The notes: generated from the letters alone by a model not told the origin. A stretch of 64,000 nt of DNA from Maribacter spongiicola (GCF_004364165.1 NZ_SOAY01000010.1:1019098-1083097), one strand, 5' to 3'; shown: positions 36,595-46,737, counted from the stretch's first letter. Numbers and translations are program-made.

Positions 36595-36625
36595 CAAAAA
36601 TACTATATTTTGCAAAGTCAACCAA
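36595..36625 (-). promoter_or_regulatory. Promoter of tig
   Basis: On the minus strand, TATTTTTG (36595-36602) matches TAnnTTTG and a TTG at 36623-36625 lies 20 bases upstream, fitting the -33/-7 spacing of Bacteroidota promoters. The start codon is 36 bases downstream. Confidence 0.7.
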
Positions 36626-36659
36626 TTTTTTAAAGTATTGAATTTCAAATCACAAGCAA

Positions 36660-37007
36660 CTACGACTTGTCATCTTTTAGTAGGGTAAAAAAGATTGATT
36701 GTAAAAACGACAGCAAGAGGCTAAAAATCAATGCCCACCAAATGTTGCCTACCGAAAAACCATCGATAAGTTTATCTGCTAAAAGTATAATTAACGCATT
36801 AATAATTAATAGAAAAAGACCAAAGGTAATTACTGTTACAGGTAGGGTAAGAATAACTAAAATGGGTTTTACCAATAAATTTAAAAGGCTTAATACTATA
36901 GCTACAACAATAGCTGTCGTAAAACCATCTACAGATACATTTGGTAGTACATTCGCCAAGATGATAACGGCAACGGCACTTAATAGAATTCGTAAAATTA
37001 GTTTCAT
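36660..37007 (-). CDS. Small PF04020-type membrane protein
   Basis: A 115-residue, very hydrophobic protein with four membrane segments (near 4-22, 32-55, 60-82, 90-110) and the conserved LNLLVKPILVILTLPVT stretch of the family that Pfam calls phage holin 4_2. The name is historical; these chromosomal proteins are not phage lysis genes. Function unknown. It lies between the tig promoter region and an alpha/beta-hydrolase gene, 29 bases downstream of the latter. Confidence 0.85.
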   Translation of the reverse strand: MKLILRILLSAVAVIILANVLPNVSVDGFTTAIVVAIVLSLLNLLVKPILVILTLPVTVITFGLFLLIINALIILLADKLIDGFSVGNIWWALIFSLLLSFLQSIFFTLLKDDKS

Positions 37008-37036
37008 AGGTTTTGGTTTTAAATTAAGATAGTTAT

Positions 37037-37813
37037 TTATCCTTGGTTTAGAAAGGTAAGTGATTTTTTAAAAAATTGATCAGGGTTTTCAGCATGCAAC
37101 CAATGACCTGCATTATCTATGGTTTCTACTGTTGCGTTTGGAAAATGTCTATGAATGATTTCAGCATCATTTTTGGTAACATATTCAGATTTATCTCCTC
37201 TTAAAAATAATGTTGGTCCGTCGTAGCTATCGGTGCTATTGATGTTGTCGCCAATTTCTTCCATCTTTTCACTTAAAACTTCTAGGTTAAATTTGAAACA
37301 CAATTTTTTATTTTCATCTCTATCAAGATTTTTCAATAAAAACTGACGTATACCTGGGTTTGAGATGTATTTTTTTAACTGCTGGTCGGCATCATTACGA
37401 GATTTTAAATTGGTGGTATCTATAGCATTTAAACCATTAATAATATCTTGATGATGTGGTGGGTAATATTTTGGGGCTATATCTGCGATGAGCAATCTAT
37501 TGACTCGCTCAGGGTATGTGCATGCAAATTGCATAGCTGTTTTTCCGCCCATAGAATGACCAATTAAAGCGGTACTTGGAATATGGTGTTCGTCTAGGTA
37601 ATTTAGAAGGTCGTCCGCTAAAATGTCATAATTGAAATCGGGCGAATGAAAACTTTTACCATGATTTCTTTGGTCGATTAGGTGGACACAAAATCCATTT
37701 TCTGCATATAAAGTCCCTAAAGTTTTCCAATTGTCGAGCATCCCTAGAAATCCGTGTAAAATACACAATGGTTTGCCTTCGCCTAAAATTACCGAATGTA
37801 AAATCTGCTTCAT
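37037..37813 (-). CDS. Alpha/beta hydrolase, YbfF-like esterase
   Basis: A 258-residue serine hydrolase. The oxyanion HG motif is LHGFLG (18-23), the nucleophile elbow is GHSMGG (near 85-90, Ser at the centre), the acid is in [10 protein letters not shown] (near 205-214), and the catalytic His is NAGHWLH (near 234-240). It resembles E. coli YbfF, an acyl-CoA/ester hydrolase; the substrate is not predicted. Its start overlaps the pdxJ stop by 4 bases, so translation is coupled. Confidence 0.87.
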   Translation of the reverse strand: MKQILHSVILGEGKPLCILHGFLGMLDNWKTLGTLYAENGFCVHLIDQRNHGKSFHSPDFNYDILADDLLNYLDEHHIPSTALIGHSMGGKTAMQFACTYPERVNRLLIADIAPKYYPPHHQDIINGLNAIDTTNLKSRNDADQQLKKYISNPGIRQFLLKNLDRDENKKLCFKFNLEVLSEKMEEIGDNINSTDSYDGPTLFLRGDKSEYVTKNDAEIIHRHFPNATVETIDNAGHWLHAENPDQFFKKSLTFLNQG

Positions 37814-38523
37814 TTTAATCTGTGTAAATACATGTTTACTACATTATCTAAACCTATATAAAGCGCCTCGCTAATAAGTGCATGACCAATAGATACCTCT
37901 AATAAATTAGGTATGTTTTTAGCAAAATATTCAATATTATCTAAGCTTAAATCATGCCCGGCGTTAATGCCAATGCCTAGTTCATTAGCTTTTTGGGCAG
38001 CTATAATAAAAGGACGTATTGCTTCTTCTTTATTTTTCTCGTAATCGGCGGCGTAACTTTCAGTATATAATTCTATTCTATCTGCACCCACCGCTTTTGC
38101 GCCTACTATCATTTTTGGGTCTGGATCTACAAATATAGATGTGCGAATACCTGCGTCTTTAAAGGTTTTGATAACATCGGTTAAAAAATCTTTATACTTT
38201 ACAGTATTCCAACCAGCATTTGAGGTAATGGCATCTACAGAATCGGGTACCAGTGTTACCTGCTCAGGGTTAACTTCTAGCACTAATGCTATAAATTTAG
38301 GAACAGGATTGCCCTCGATATTAAATTCGGTCTTCACCGTTTTCTTTAAATCTCTGGCATCTTGGTATCTAATATGGCGTTCATCTGGTCTTGGGTGTAT
38401 AGTGATGCCTTGTGCGCCAAAGCCCTCTAAATCGTTTGCAACTTTAAGCAAGTCTGGAACATTGCCACCACGGGCATTTCTGAGAGTTGCAATTTTGTTC
38501 ACGTTAACGCTAAGTTTTGTCAT
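37810..38523 (-). CDS. pdxJ: Pyridoxine 5'-phosphate synthase
   Basis: PdxJ closes the pyridoxine ring from 1-deoxy-xylulose phosphate and amino-acetone phosphate in the vitamin B6 pathway. The TIM barrel starts with [16 protein letters not shown] and the conserved [13 protein letters not shown] (39-51), and later NAGHDLS (near 189-195) carries family residues. Length 237 is normal. A CAAAAATA sequence (38551-38558) is a TAnnTTTG box on the minus strand 28 bases upstream of the start. Confidence 0.96.
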   Translation of the reverse strand: MTKLSVNVNKIATLRNARGGNVPDLLKVANDLEGFGAQGITIHPRPDERHIRYQDARDLKKTVKTEFNIEGNPVPKFIALVLEVNPEQVTLVPDSVDAITSNAGWNTVKYKDFLTDVIKTFKDAGIRTSIFVDPDPKMIVGAKAVGADRIELYTESYAADYEKNKEEAIRPFIIAAQKANELGIGINAGHDLSLDNIEYFAKNIPNLLEVSIGHALISEALYIGLDNVVNMYLHRLK

Positions 38524-38615
38524 TATGTCTTATTTACCTTTTAAGAGCTTCAAAAATACGAATAAGGCACGCCTTTTGATATTATTAATTGTTATTTTGC
38601 GTTATATATAGGCTT

Positions 38616-39272
38616 ATGGATATTCAAGAACATATCATTGCGAATTTACCGGTATTCGATATTAAAGATACCACTGAAAAAGTTTTAGAATTTTTTCAAG
38701 ATTCTACATATTCTCATGTGGCTATTTTAGACGATGGACGGTTTTTAGGACTTTTTTCTGAAAATGATGCAGACGGATTACAACCGGATGCCAAAATCGA
38801 TGAATTTAGATATGAACTGCAAAGTTTTTTTGTGCGTCGAGATACCAATTGGTTAGATGTTTTAGAGGTGTTTGCACGTAATGAAGCCAATCTTTTGCCT
38901 GTTTTAAATAAAAAGGAAGAGGTTACTGGCTATTACTGCCTTACCGATATTGTAGCTGTTTTCATAGATATGCCTTTTTTTACTGATCCAGGTAGTATTT
39001 TGGTTGTTGCAACCGGAGTAAAAGATTATTCGTTTAGCCAGATTGCCCAAATAGTTGAAAGTAATAACGCTAAGCTTTATGGCGGTTTTATTTCTGACAC
39101 CCAAAATGATATTATTCAAGTGACCCTAAAGATTACTGCGAATAATTATAATAAGGTAGTGCAGACTTTTAGACGATATAACTATAATATTATATTCGGA
39201 AATAGCGATGATGAATTTCTTGAAGATTTAAAGAACCGGTCAGACTATTTAGAGAAATATCTTAATGTTTAA
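38616..39272 (+). CDS. CBS-domain protein
   Basis: A 218-residue protein with a pair of CBS motifs (about 10-65 and 70-130), a small-ligand (adenine nucleotide) sensor, followed by a C-terminal ACT-like part (SQIAQIVESNNAKLYGGFIS) with beta-alpha-beta character. I use ATG at 38616; an in-frame TTG at 38589 is less likely. It immediately precedes nadK (1 base), a conserved Bacteroidota pairing that suggests linkage with NAD or nucleotide status. Confidence 0.85.
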   Translation: MDIQEHIIANLPVFDIKDTTEKVLEFFQDSTYSHVAILDDGRFLGLFSENDADGLQPDAKIDEFRYELQSFFVRRDTNWLDVLEVFARNEANLLPVLNKKEEVTGYYCLTDIVAVFIDMPFFTDPGSILVVATGVKDYSFSQIAQIVESNNAKLYGGFISDTQNDIIQVTLKITANNYNKVVQTFRRYNYNIIFGNSDDEFLEDLKNRSDYLEKYLNV

Positions 39273-39273
39273 T

Positions 39274-40155
39274 ATGAAAGTAGCTATATACGGTCAAACC
39301 TATCAAGATAATGCCATTGAATATCTTATCGAATTATTAGATGAGTTAAGCAAGGTTTCTGCCGAAGTTTATATTGAAAAAGATTTTTACGATTTATATA
39401 GAACAAACAAAACAGCTCAGACATTTCCTGTATTTACTATTGACGAAGGTTTAAATGCATCTTTTGATATGTTCGTTAGTTTTGGTGGTGATGGTACCAT
39501 ATTAAGAGCTACCACTTTTGTAAAAGATCTAGGTATTCCTATTGTTGGTGTTAATACCGGTAGGTTAGGTTTTCTTTCCACCTTCAAAAAAGAAGATGTT
39601 AGAAAAGTAGTTCAAGAGTTTAAGCAAGGTGCGTATACCGTTGTAGAGCGTAGTTTGGTGCAGTTGAATACCGAGAAATTGGATGCTGAATTTGGAGATT
39701 TGAATTTTGCGTTGAACGAGATTACCGTGAGTAGAAAAGAGACTACTTCTATGATTACGGTAGAAACTTATTTAAATAACGAGTACTTAACGTCTTATTG
39801 GGCAGACGGATTAATAATATCTACCCCAACTGGCTCAACGGGGTATTCTTTAAGTTGTGGTGGGCCAGTAATTGTGCCTACTGCTAAATCTTTGGTGTTG
39901 ACACCAATTGCTCCACACAATTTAAATGCGAGACCATTGGTAATTTCAGATGATACCGTAATACGTTTAAAAGTATCTGGTAGAGAAGAAAACCACTTGG
40001 TTTCTTTAGATTCGAGAATAGCATCTTTAGAAAATGGAGAGGAAATCACTATTAGTAAGGCTCCTTATACCATTAAAATGATAGAATATACTTCAGAAAG
40101 TTTTTTAAAGACCCTTAGGAATAAGCTGCTTTGGGGTGAGGATAGGCGAAATTGA
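39274..40155 (+). CDS. nadK: NAD kinase
   Basis: Phosphorylates NAD to NADP with ATP or polyphosphate. The catalytic GGDG motif is in FGGDGTILRA (near 68-77), NTGRLGFL follows (near 92-99), and the NE and TPTGSTGYSLSCGGP (near 186-200) motifs complete the active site. I use ATG at 39274 (MKVAIYGQ); an ATG three codons upstream (39265) overlaps the stop of the CBS gene. Length 293 is normal. Confidence 0.95.
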   Translation: MKVAIYGQTYQDNAIEYLIELLDELSKVSAEVYIEKDFYDLYRTNKTAQTFPVFTIDEGLNASFDMFVSFGGDGTILRATTFVKDLGIPIVGVNTGRLGFLSTFKKEDVRKVVQEFKQGAYTVVERSLVQLNTEKLDAEFGDLNFALNEITVSRKETTSMITVETYLNNEYLTSYWADGLIISTPTGSTGYSLSCGGPVIVPTAKSLVLTPIAPHNLNARPLVISDDTVIRLKVSGREENHLVSLDSRIASLENGEEITISKAPYTIKMIEYTSESFLKTLRNKLLWGEDRRN

Positions 40156-40268
40156 GCCCACTTTCAAACAATAATTGTCTTTAATCACTGTTTATCTTTT
40201 GAGAACATAAAAATTATTGCTTTTTCAATATTCAATATGATAACTGCAATAATTATAAAATCTATTTT

Positions 40269-40955
40269 ATGCGTTATATAACGTTATTAGTATTGCTTTT
40301 TTTACTTTCGGGTTTGCAGGCGCAGACGTATGAAGTAGGTATTTTTGCGGGTGGTGCCAATACTATTAGTGATGTTGGTAGAACAGATTATCTTTTGCCG
40401 TCTAATATTGCTTTTGGCGGATTGTTTAAATGGAACATAAGTAAAAGGTATGCATGGCGTGGTAGTTTAACATATGGTAAATTTACTGCCGATGATACTA
40501 AATCTAATTCTACGGCAAGACAACAAAGGGGGTACGTAGTAGATAACTCTATTTTAGAAGGTTCTGTTGGTCTAGAATTTAACTTTGTAGAATATAATTT
40601 ACACAAACTCGGGCCAGCTTTTACTCCCTATTTATATACGGGTCTTACGTATTTTAGGTATGATTATCAGTACTTTAATGGTGGTATTCTTCAAGATATC
40701 AATCAAAAAGAAGGTAGTTTTGCAGTGCCAATGACCGTAGGTTTTAAGTATCGTATCAATCAGTTTCTTATTTTTGGGGGCGAAATTGGTGCTAGATATA
40801 CCTTTACAGATAACCTAGATGGCAGTAATCCTGAGGGTTCTAACTTTGAAGAATTTCAATTCGGTAATATTTTTAGTGATGACTGGTATGTTTTTTCTGG
40901 TTTAACACTAACGTATACCTTTGGCAGAAAACCTTGTATGGATTGTTTTGAGTAA
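40269..40955 (+). CDS. DUF6089-type outer-membrane beta-barrel protein
   Basis: A 228-residue protein with a signal peptide (residues 1-19, cleavage after LQA-Q) and an aromatic/Gly-rich beta-strand pattern of a small porin-like barrel (YEVGIFAGGAN, FTPYLYTGLTYFRY, FSGLTLTYTFGRK at the end). A gene of this family occurs regularly before uppS-bamA in Flavobacteriia. Its role is not established; outer-membrane location is inferred. The stop is 8 bases before uppS. Confidence 0.85.
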   Translation: MRYITLLVLLFLLSGLQAQTYEVGIFAGGANTISDVGRTDYLLPSNIAFGGLFKWNISKRYAWRGSLTYGKFTADDTKSNSTARQQRGYVVDNSILEGSVGLEFNFVEYNLHKLGPAFTPYLYTGLTYFRYDYQYFNGGILQDINQKEGSFAVPMTVGFKYRINQFLIFGGEIGARYTFTDNLDGSNPEGSNFEEFQFGNIFSDDWYVFSGLTLTYTFGRKPCMDCFE

Positions 40956-40963
40956 ATTTTAAG

Positions 40964-41704
40964 ATGAGTGATATAAACGATATTGACAAACTGAATGTTC
41001 CAAAGCACCTTGCTATTATCATGGACGGTAATGGTAGGTGGGCAAAAGAACGTGGTAAATTAAGAGTTTTTGGTCACGAACATGGTGTAAAAACTGTCAG
41101 AATTATTGTTGAACAATGTGTTCAGCTAAAGATTGATTACCTAACATTATATACGTTTTCTACAGAAAATTGGAACAGACCAAAGATAGAAGTGCAAACC
41201 CTTATGCGCTTATTGGTGTCTTCATTAAAGAAAGAACTTAAAACTTTTAACAAAAACAACATTCGTTTAAATACCATCGGTAATATAGATGCACTGCCAT
41301 CTAAAGCGTTTAAGGAATTGGTCGAAGTAATGGATCAAACTAAGCAAAACACAGGCATGACGTTGACTTTGGCTTTGAGTTATGGTGCACGCGAAGAGCT
41401 GCAGTCTATGGTAAAAGAGATAAGTGCCAAAGTTAAAAATAATATAATTTCAATTGAAAACATTGACCAAGAAATTATTAATAGCCATCTTTACACGCAT
41501 GATTTACCAGACGTAGATTTGCTTATCCGTACTAGTGGAGAACATCGGATCAGCAATTTTCTATTATGGCAAATAGCCTATGCAGAGTTATATTTTATTG
41601 ACGTATATTGGCCTGATTTTAGAGAGCACCACTTGGTGGAAGCCATAAAAAATTACCAGAACAGAGAACGAAGATTTGGAAAAACAAGCGAACAACTCAC
41701 TTAA
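40964..41704 (+). CDS. uppS: Undecaprenyl diphosphate synthase (UppS)
   Basis: Makes the C55 lipid carrier for peptidoglycan and other glycans. The conserved start IIMDGNGRWAKERG (near 18-31) carries catalytic Asp21 and the substrate-binding Arg; YTFSTENWNRP (near 63-73) and DLLIRTSGEHRISNFLLWQ (near 184-202) complete the cis-prenyltransferase signature. Length 246 is normal. The bamA start follows after 4 bases. Confidence 0.96.
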   Translation: MSDINDIDKLNVPKHLAIIMDGNGRWAKERGKLRVFGHEHGVKTVRIIVEQCVQLKIDYLTLYTFSTENWNRPKIEVQTLMRLLVSSLKKELKTFNKNNIRLNTIGNIDALPSKAFKELVEVMDQTKQNTGMTLTLALSYGAREELQSMVKEISAKVKNNIISIENIDQEIINSHLYTHDLPDVDLLIRTSGEHRISNFLLWQIAYAELYFIDVYWPDFREHHLVEAIKNYQNRERRFGKTSEQLT

Positions 41705-41708
41705 AGAT

Positions 41709-44318
41709 ATGGCTAGGTTCATATCCTTGAACCACTTTTTAACTACCCTTTTATTTTTAACCACCTTTATTGCCGCCGCACAGGATGCTTCCTATGAGGA
41801 CGGAAAAAGTTATATTTTAGGAGGATTAGATGTTACCGGACTGCAGAGCTATAATGAACAAACCGTTAAAACGTATACCGGTCTTAGAGTAGGGCAACCT
41901 ATTACTTTGCCAGGAGAGCAAATTAGCGAGGTTATTAAGAAATTATGGGGTCTTGAGCTTTTTAGCGAGATTGAGTTTTTTATAACTAACATAGAAGAAA
42001 ACACCGTTTTCTTAGAACTTAATATTATCGAAAGGCCAACTTTAACTAATGTAAAATTTTACGGTGTTAAAAAAGGTAAAATCGAAGGACTAATTAAGGA
42101 TACAGATCTTAAGAAAGGAAAAAAAATCACCGAAAGTTTAATTTCTAATTCTAAGAACTACATTGCCAACAAGTATAAGAAGCAAGGGTATTTAAATGCT
42201 AATGTAACCATTGCAACTGCTAAAGACACTACCGATACCAATACTCAAAGTATGGTGGTAAATGTTGATAAAGGTGATAAGGTTAAAATTCGTGACATTA
42301 TTTTTGAAGGTAACGAGCAGTTAGCCGATAAGAAATTACGTAAGGCTTTAAAGAGCACAAAGCAGAAGAAATTTGGTCGTTTCTGGAAAAAATCTAAATA
42401 CATTCAAGAAGATTACGAAGAGGATCTTGGGCTATTGGTTGATAAATTTGCTGAAAATGGATACCGAGATGCAAGGGTAATTTCTGATTCTATTATTAAG
42501 GTCGATGAAAATAACATCGATATCAAAATAAAAGTTGAAGAAGGCGATAAGTACTATTTTGGTAATATCGACTTTGTAGGTAACACGGTTTATACGGATC
42601 GTCAATTAAATCAAGTTTTAGGTATTAAAAAAGGTGATACTTATAATGGAGTATTATTACGCGAAAGAATTGCAGATAATTCTAAGCCAGACCCAACTGA
42701 TGTTACAAGTCTTTATCAAAATAACGGATATTTGTTTTCTACGATTAACCCAGTAGAGATTTCAGCTGCTAATGATACTATTGATTTTGAAATAAGAATT
42801 ATAGAAGGTAAAGAAACGTTCTTGGATCATGTTACCGTTTCTGGTAACGATAAAACGAATGACCACGTTATCTATCGTGAACTTCGTACAAGACCAGGTC
42901 AAAAGTATAATAAAGCTGATATTATTAGAACTATTCGTGAATTAGGTCAGCTTGGCTTTTTCGATGCAGAACAGATTACACCAGATGTTTTAAACGCAAA
43001 CCCTAATGAAGGTACTGTTGATTTAGCATGGAATTTGGTAGAATCTGGATCTAGCCAAATAGAATTACAAGGTGGTTATGGTGGCGGTGGCTTCATAGGT
43101 ACATTAGGGTTGTCTTTTAGTAACTTCTCTATACAGAATTTATTTAAAGGTGAGAAGTATAAGCCAGTGCCTATGGGTGACGGTCAAACCTTTGCACTTC
43201 GTTTACAGGCAAGTCGTACTTACAGAGTATACAGTTTAAATTTTGCCGAGCCATGGTTAGGAGGCAAAAAGCCGGTACGTTTTAACTTAAGTATGTCTAG
43301 AACACAACAATTTAATGCTACGTATGGTAATAACGGTAACATTGAGGTAGATAAAGATCAACAATTTTCTATAACAGGTATCACAGCTGGTTTGGCAAAA
43401 CGTGTACAATGGCCAGATGATTTCTTTACCATTTCTCATTCACTGAGTTATCAATTATATGATTTTAGAAACTACAACATCGGTCTATTTAACTTTGGAG
43501 ATGGTAAGGCAAATTCTGTAGCTTATACCTTTGGTATTTCAAGAAGTTCTCAAGGACCTAGTCGTATTTTTCCGATGTCTGGATCTACATTTGAATTATC
43601 TGCTAAATTTACACCACCTTGGTCGTTATTCAGTAATAAAGATTTTAGAGCATTAAAGAATAGATCTGAAGAACTTGAAGATTTAAAAAATGCTCAGGGT
43701 GGTGCTTTAAGTACTACTGATCAAGCTGAATTGTCGTCTATTGATCAAGAGCGTTTTAGATTACTTGAATATTATAAAGTTAAATTTAAAGGAGATTGGT
43801 ATACTACGTTAGTAGATAAATTGGTATTGAAGACAAATGCTGAATTTGGCTTTTTGGGTAGTTATAACAGTGCAGTTGGTAATGTGCCTTTCGAAAGATT
43901 TTATGTGGGTGGTGACGGTTTAGGTAATTTTACATTAGATGGTAGAGATGTTGTACAACTTAGAGGGTACGATAATCAATCAATAACGCCTTATGCAAAT
44001 GGATCTAATACACCAGATGGTGCATTGATTTACAATAAATTCTCATTAGAATTACGTTACCCATTAACCTTAAAGCCCTCGGCATCTATTTACGGACTGG
44101 CATTTTTAGAGGGTGGTAATTCGTTCAACAATTTTCAGGACTTTAATCCGTTTGAATTAAAACGATCGGCCGGTGTGGGGCTGCGAATCTTTATGCCAGC
44201 ATTTGGTTTGTTGGGTATTGATTTTGGATACGGATTCGATGAGGATCTTAGGCCACAATCTGCTGGGCAAGGTCCAAGCGGATGGCAAACACACTTCATT
44301 ATTGGTCAACAGTTTTAA
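41709..44318 (+). CDS. bamA: BamA, outer-membrane protein assembly factor
   Basis: The central Omp85 protein that inserts beta-barrels. It has a signal peptide (NHFLTTLLFLTTFIAAAQ, cleaved near residue 25), then five POTRA repeats (to about 430) and a C-terminal 16-stranded barrel ending in the Phe-terminated IIGQQF. The VRFNLS and Gly-rich GGYGGGGFIGTLGL strands fit the family, and a long insertion (residues about 650-700, EELEDLKNAQGGAL) is likely an extracellular loop. I choose ATG at 41709, 4 bases after uppS, over an overlapping TTG at 41676. Length 869 is normal. Confidence 0.96.
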   Translation: MARFISLNHFLTTLLFLTTFIAAAQDASYEDGKSYILGGLDVTGLQSYNEQTVKTYTGLRVGQPITLPGEQISEVIKKLWGLELFSEIEFFITNIEENTVFLELNIIERPTLTNVKFYGVKKGKIEGLIKDTDLKKGKKITESLISNSKNYIANKYKKQGYLNANVTIATAKDTTDTNTQSMVVNVDKGDKVKIRDIIFEGNEQLADKKLRKALKSTKQKKFGRFWKKSKYIQEDYEEDLGLLVDKFAENGYRDARVISDSIIKVDENNIDIKIKVEEGDKYYFGNIDFVGNTVYTDRQLNQVLGIKKGDTYNGVLLRERIADNSKPDPTDVTSLYQNNGYLFSTINPVEISAANDTIDFEIRIIEGKETFLDHVTVSGNDKTNDHVIYRELRTRPGQKYNKADIIRTIRELGQLGFFDAEQITPDVLNANPNEGTVDLAWNLVESGSSQIELQGGYGGGGFIGTLGLSFSNFSIQNLFKGEKYKPVPMGDGQTFALRLQASRTYRVYSLNFAEPWLGGKKPVRFNLSMSRTQQFNATYGNNGNIEVDKDQQFSITGITAGLAKRVQWPDDFFTISHSLSYQLYDFRNYNIGLFNFGDGKANSVAYTFGISRSSQGPSRIFPMSGSTFELSAKFTPPWSLFSNKDFRALKNRSEELEDLKNAQGGALSTTDQAELSSIDQERFRLLEYYKVKFKGDWYTTLVDKLVLKTNAEFGFLGSYNSAVGNVPFERFYVGGDGLGNFTLDGRDVVQLRGYDNQSITPYANGSNTPDGALIYNKFSLELRYPLTLKPSASIYGLAFLEGGNSFNNFQDFNPFELKRSAGVGLRIFMPAFGLLGIDFGYGFDEDLRPQSAGQGPSGWQTHFIIGQQF

Positions 44319-44377
44319 TTTTCATTGAATTATTAAAATCGTGCTTAGTGCTAATCCTTTAATTTTAAAAGATTTAG

Positions 44378-44385
44378 TAATTTTG
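44378..44385 (+). promoter_or_regulatory. -7 box (TAATTTTG) for the two OmpH genes
   Basis: TAATTTTG matches TAnnTTTG, 37 bases before the first OmpH-like gene. It implies extra transcription of the chaperones independent of uppS-bamA. Confidence 0.65.
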
Positions 44386-44421
44386 GCACGATATTTTCTA
44401 TAGGATTAAACGACATTAACA

Positions 44422-45255
44422 ATGAGTACAAAAACAAAAGTTCTATTAGTAGTTTCGGTCATCTTTATGACAATACAGGGTTTTGCCCAAAGAGGGGTAA
44501 GAATGGCCTACGTAGATATGGAGTACATTTTACAGAATGTAGATGAGTACAGAGAAGCGACCGAACAGTTAGAAACTAAAGTACAACGTTGGAAGGTTGA
44601 AGTAGAGCAGAAGCAAAGTATAGTGGAGCAAATGAAGAAAGATTTAATGGCAGAGAAAGTGCTATTGACTCCAGAGCTAATTGCTGAGCGCGAAGAGGAG
44701 ATTCAAATTTTAGAACGAGAAATGATCGAGTATCAACAAGATCGTTTTGGTCCTCAAGGGGATTTAGTGTTACAGAAGCGCAGGCTCATACAGCCAATTC
44801 AGGATCAAGTGTTCAATGAAGTACAATCAATTGGCACGAATAAAAAGTATGATTTTATTTTTGATAAATCTGCGGATGTTGTAATGTTGTATTCTGAAAA
44901 AAGACATGATATCAGTGATTTGGTATTAAGAGGTATTGCTAGAACAAGAAAAACTAGCAAACCAACAAAAAAATCAGAAGATCTTAGTAGATTAGATGAT
45001 TTTGAAGGCGAAGATGAAGAAGTGGTTAGTGAGGCATTACAGGATCGTTTAGATAAAGCGGCCCAAGCAGCAGAAACTAGAGCGAAAAGTGCGGCCGATA
45101 CGAAAGCCGAACAACTGAAATTGCGAGAAGAGCGTAAAAAAGCGTACGAAGAGAGAAGAAAGAAATTGTTAGAGGAGCGCGAAGCTAAGAAGCAAGAAAA
45201 ATTAAAAGAGAGAAATAGCGATACCGAAAAAGATGATAACAACGGTACTATTTAA
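44422..45255 (+). CDS. OmpH/Skp-like periplasmic chaperone (long form)
   Basis: A 277-residue OmpH/Skp-like protein. It has a signal peptide (1-22, MTIQGFA-Q), then the short strand MAYVDMEYIL, a long coiled coil (about 40-115), and a distinct C-terminal extension (190-277) that is a highly charged Glu/Arg/Lys helix. The tail is absent from Skp (about 160 residues) and from the next gene. It probably holds unfolded outer-membrane proteins on the way to BamA. Confidence 0.9.
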   Translation: MSTKTKVLLVVSVIFMTIQGFAQRGVRMAYVDMEYILQNVDEYREATEQLETKVQRWKVEVEQKQSIVEQMKKDLMAEKVLLTPELIAEREEEIQILEREMIEYQQDRFGPQGDLVLQKRRLIQPIQDQVFNEVQSIGTNKKYDFIFDKSADVVMLYSEKRHDISDLVLRGIARTRKTSKPTKKSEDLSRLDDFEGEDEEVVSEALQDRLDKAAQAAETRAKSAADTKAEQLKLREERKKAYEERRKKLLEEREAKKQEKLKERNSDTEKDDNNGTI

Positions 45256-45308
45256 ATAGGTTTAACGACCATAAAAATTAACACTCAATTAGAATTAAAA
45301 TTACACTC

Positions 45309-45818
45309 ATGAAACAAGTAAAACAAATTGCGGTAGCCTTATTGTTGTTCGTAGCAACAACAAGTTTTGTAAATGCCCAAAGTAAGGTAGCTCATATAGA
45401 CGTTACTCAATTATTATCAGCAATGCCAGAAATGAAATCTGCAGAAGCTGAACTTAAGAAATTGCAAGAAACTTACAATGCAGACATTCAAGCTTCAATG
45501 ACAGAATTGCGTAATAAGTACACACAGTACCAAAACGAAGCGGCCTCTAAGTCTAAAGAAGAGAATGAAAAAAGAGCTATAGAATTACAAGGTTACGAAA
45601 AGAATATTGGTGAGGCGCAGCAAGCTGCACAACAAGAATTCCAAAAGAAGCAAGGTGAGTTATTCGCTCCTATTTCTGAAAAAGCTAAAGCGGCTATTGA
45701 AAAAGTTGCAGCTGCACAAGGTTTTGACTACGTTATCGATGCGCAAGCGGGTGGTGGTCTAATCGTAGCAAAAGGTAAAGACCTTTTAGCCGATGTTAAA
45801 AAACAATTAGGTTTTTAA
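45309..45818 (+). CDS. OmpH/Skp-like periplasmic chaperone (short form)
   Basis: A 169-residue Skp-type chaperone: signal peptide (1-23, ending VNAQ), strand KVAHIDVTQLL, a coiled-coil arm (about 45-120) and a closing beta strand (FDYVIDAQAGGGLIVA). Classical size for Skp. It lies 53 bases after the long paralogue, so the pair arose by tandem duplication. Confidence 0.93.
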   Translation: MKQVKQIAVALLLFVATTSFVNAQSKVAHIDVTQLLSAMPEMKSAEAELKKLQETYNADIQASMTELRNKYTQYQNEAASKSKEENEKRAIELQGYEKNIGEAQQAAQQEFQKKQGELFAPISEKAKAAIEKVAAAQGFDYVIDAQAGGGLIVAKGKDLLADVKKQLGF

Positions 45819-45840
45819 TTAGAGCCTTATAGTATAAAAG

Positions 45841-45869
45841 AAAAGCCATCTATTTAGATGGCTTTTTTT
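45841..45869. terminator. Bidirectional terminator between ompH and the glycosyltransferase gene
   Basis: Stem AAGCCATCTA / TAGATGGCTT with A and T runs on opposite sides; it abuts the stop codon of the convergent glycosyltransferase gene (45868). Confidence 0.85.
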
Positions 45870-46722
45870 ATGCTTTTATTTTTCTTTTAATATTCGTCCA
45901 ACGTAGATTTTTGATGAACTTGCCTTCTTCTTCAGTTACCAGGTAAGAGGTTTTGTTTCGACTGGCTTGTATGTACCCAGACATATTGTTCCAGAATGAT
46001 TTTACAGATTTATTTTTCATTGCCATTTTCATAGAAGCAATACAGGTGATCACGAATCCATAACGCATCGTGTACATTGCTTTACCTTGTAACCTTTTCG
46101 CTTTTGCGTTATATGCCCTTCCTGTAGGTCTGAGATGTTTTACTTTAAGTGTTGCATCTGTTTGTAATGAGTAGCCGTTAAACTGAGCTAAGAGCTCATC
46201 TACAGTGTCCCATCCCATTGCGTTCTTCAATCCTCCTATTGCTTTAAAACAAGCTTTAGAATAGGCTTTGATGGCACCTCTAACATGGTTTTTGTCCATC
46301 GGGTGATTTAAAATCCATTCTTTAGCATTATTCTGTTCGTAAATGAATCCACCACAAATGCCTAAATTTTGATTTTTTTTGAAGTGCTGACTAATAACAT
46401 CAAAGTAATTCAACGGTAGAATAATATCTGCATCTAATTTTACAATAAAATCATAGTTGTCGTCTAATAATTCAAGTCCCTTATTAAACGCATTAATGAC
46501 TTTACTGCCGGGCATATGCTGTGTAGACGAAGTAGTGTTTACCTTTTTAAACAGGTTGCTCGTTGTACAGTATTCATCTATGATGTTTTCTGTACCATCG
46601 GTAGAATTATCATTAACTAGAATAACCTGTTTTGCGGCTAACGTCTGAAGTAAAATAGAGTCTAAGGTGCTTTTTAAAAAAGCCTCTTCGTTGTGTATAG
46701 GAATAACTATGTAGTAATTCAT
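45868..46722 (-). CDS. Family 2 glycosyltransferase
   Basis: A GT-A fold transferase of 284 residues. The N-terminal YYIVIPIHNEEAFLKSTLDS and the VNDNSTDGT motif (near 37-45, nucleotide-sugar binding) are typical of GT2, and VKLDADIILP (near 93-102) is the metal-binding DXD. The C-terminal third is basic, with a poorly hydrophobic segment, and is probably membrane-associated. The acceptor is unknown. It is the last gene of a minus-strand set: ketoacyl synthase, methyltransferase, glycosyltransferase. Confidence 0.88.
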   Translation of the reverse strand: MNYYIVIPIHNEEAFLKSTLDSILLQTLAAKQVILVNDNSTDGTENIIDEYCTTSNLFKKVNTTSSTQHMPGSKVINAFNKGLELLDDNYDFIVKLDADIILPLNYFDVISQHFKKNQNLGICGGFIYEQNNAKEWILNHPMDKNHVRGAIKAYSKACFKAIGGLKNAMGWDTVDELLAQFNGYSLQTDATLKVKHLRPTGRAYNAKAKRLQGKAMYTMRYGFVITCIASMKMAMKNKSVKSFWNNMSGYIQASRNKTSYLVTEEEGKFIKNLRWTNIKRKIKA

Positions 46723-46737
46723 ATGAATTATAGTCTC

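Noticed and set aside
36660-37007. Phage holin or prophage remnant
   Set aside because: The Pfam name mentions phage holin, but the protein is a common chromosomal membrane protein of Bacteroidota, and no phage gene is nearby.
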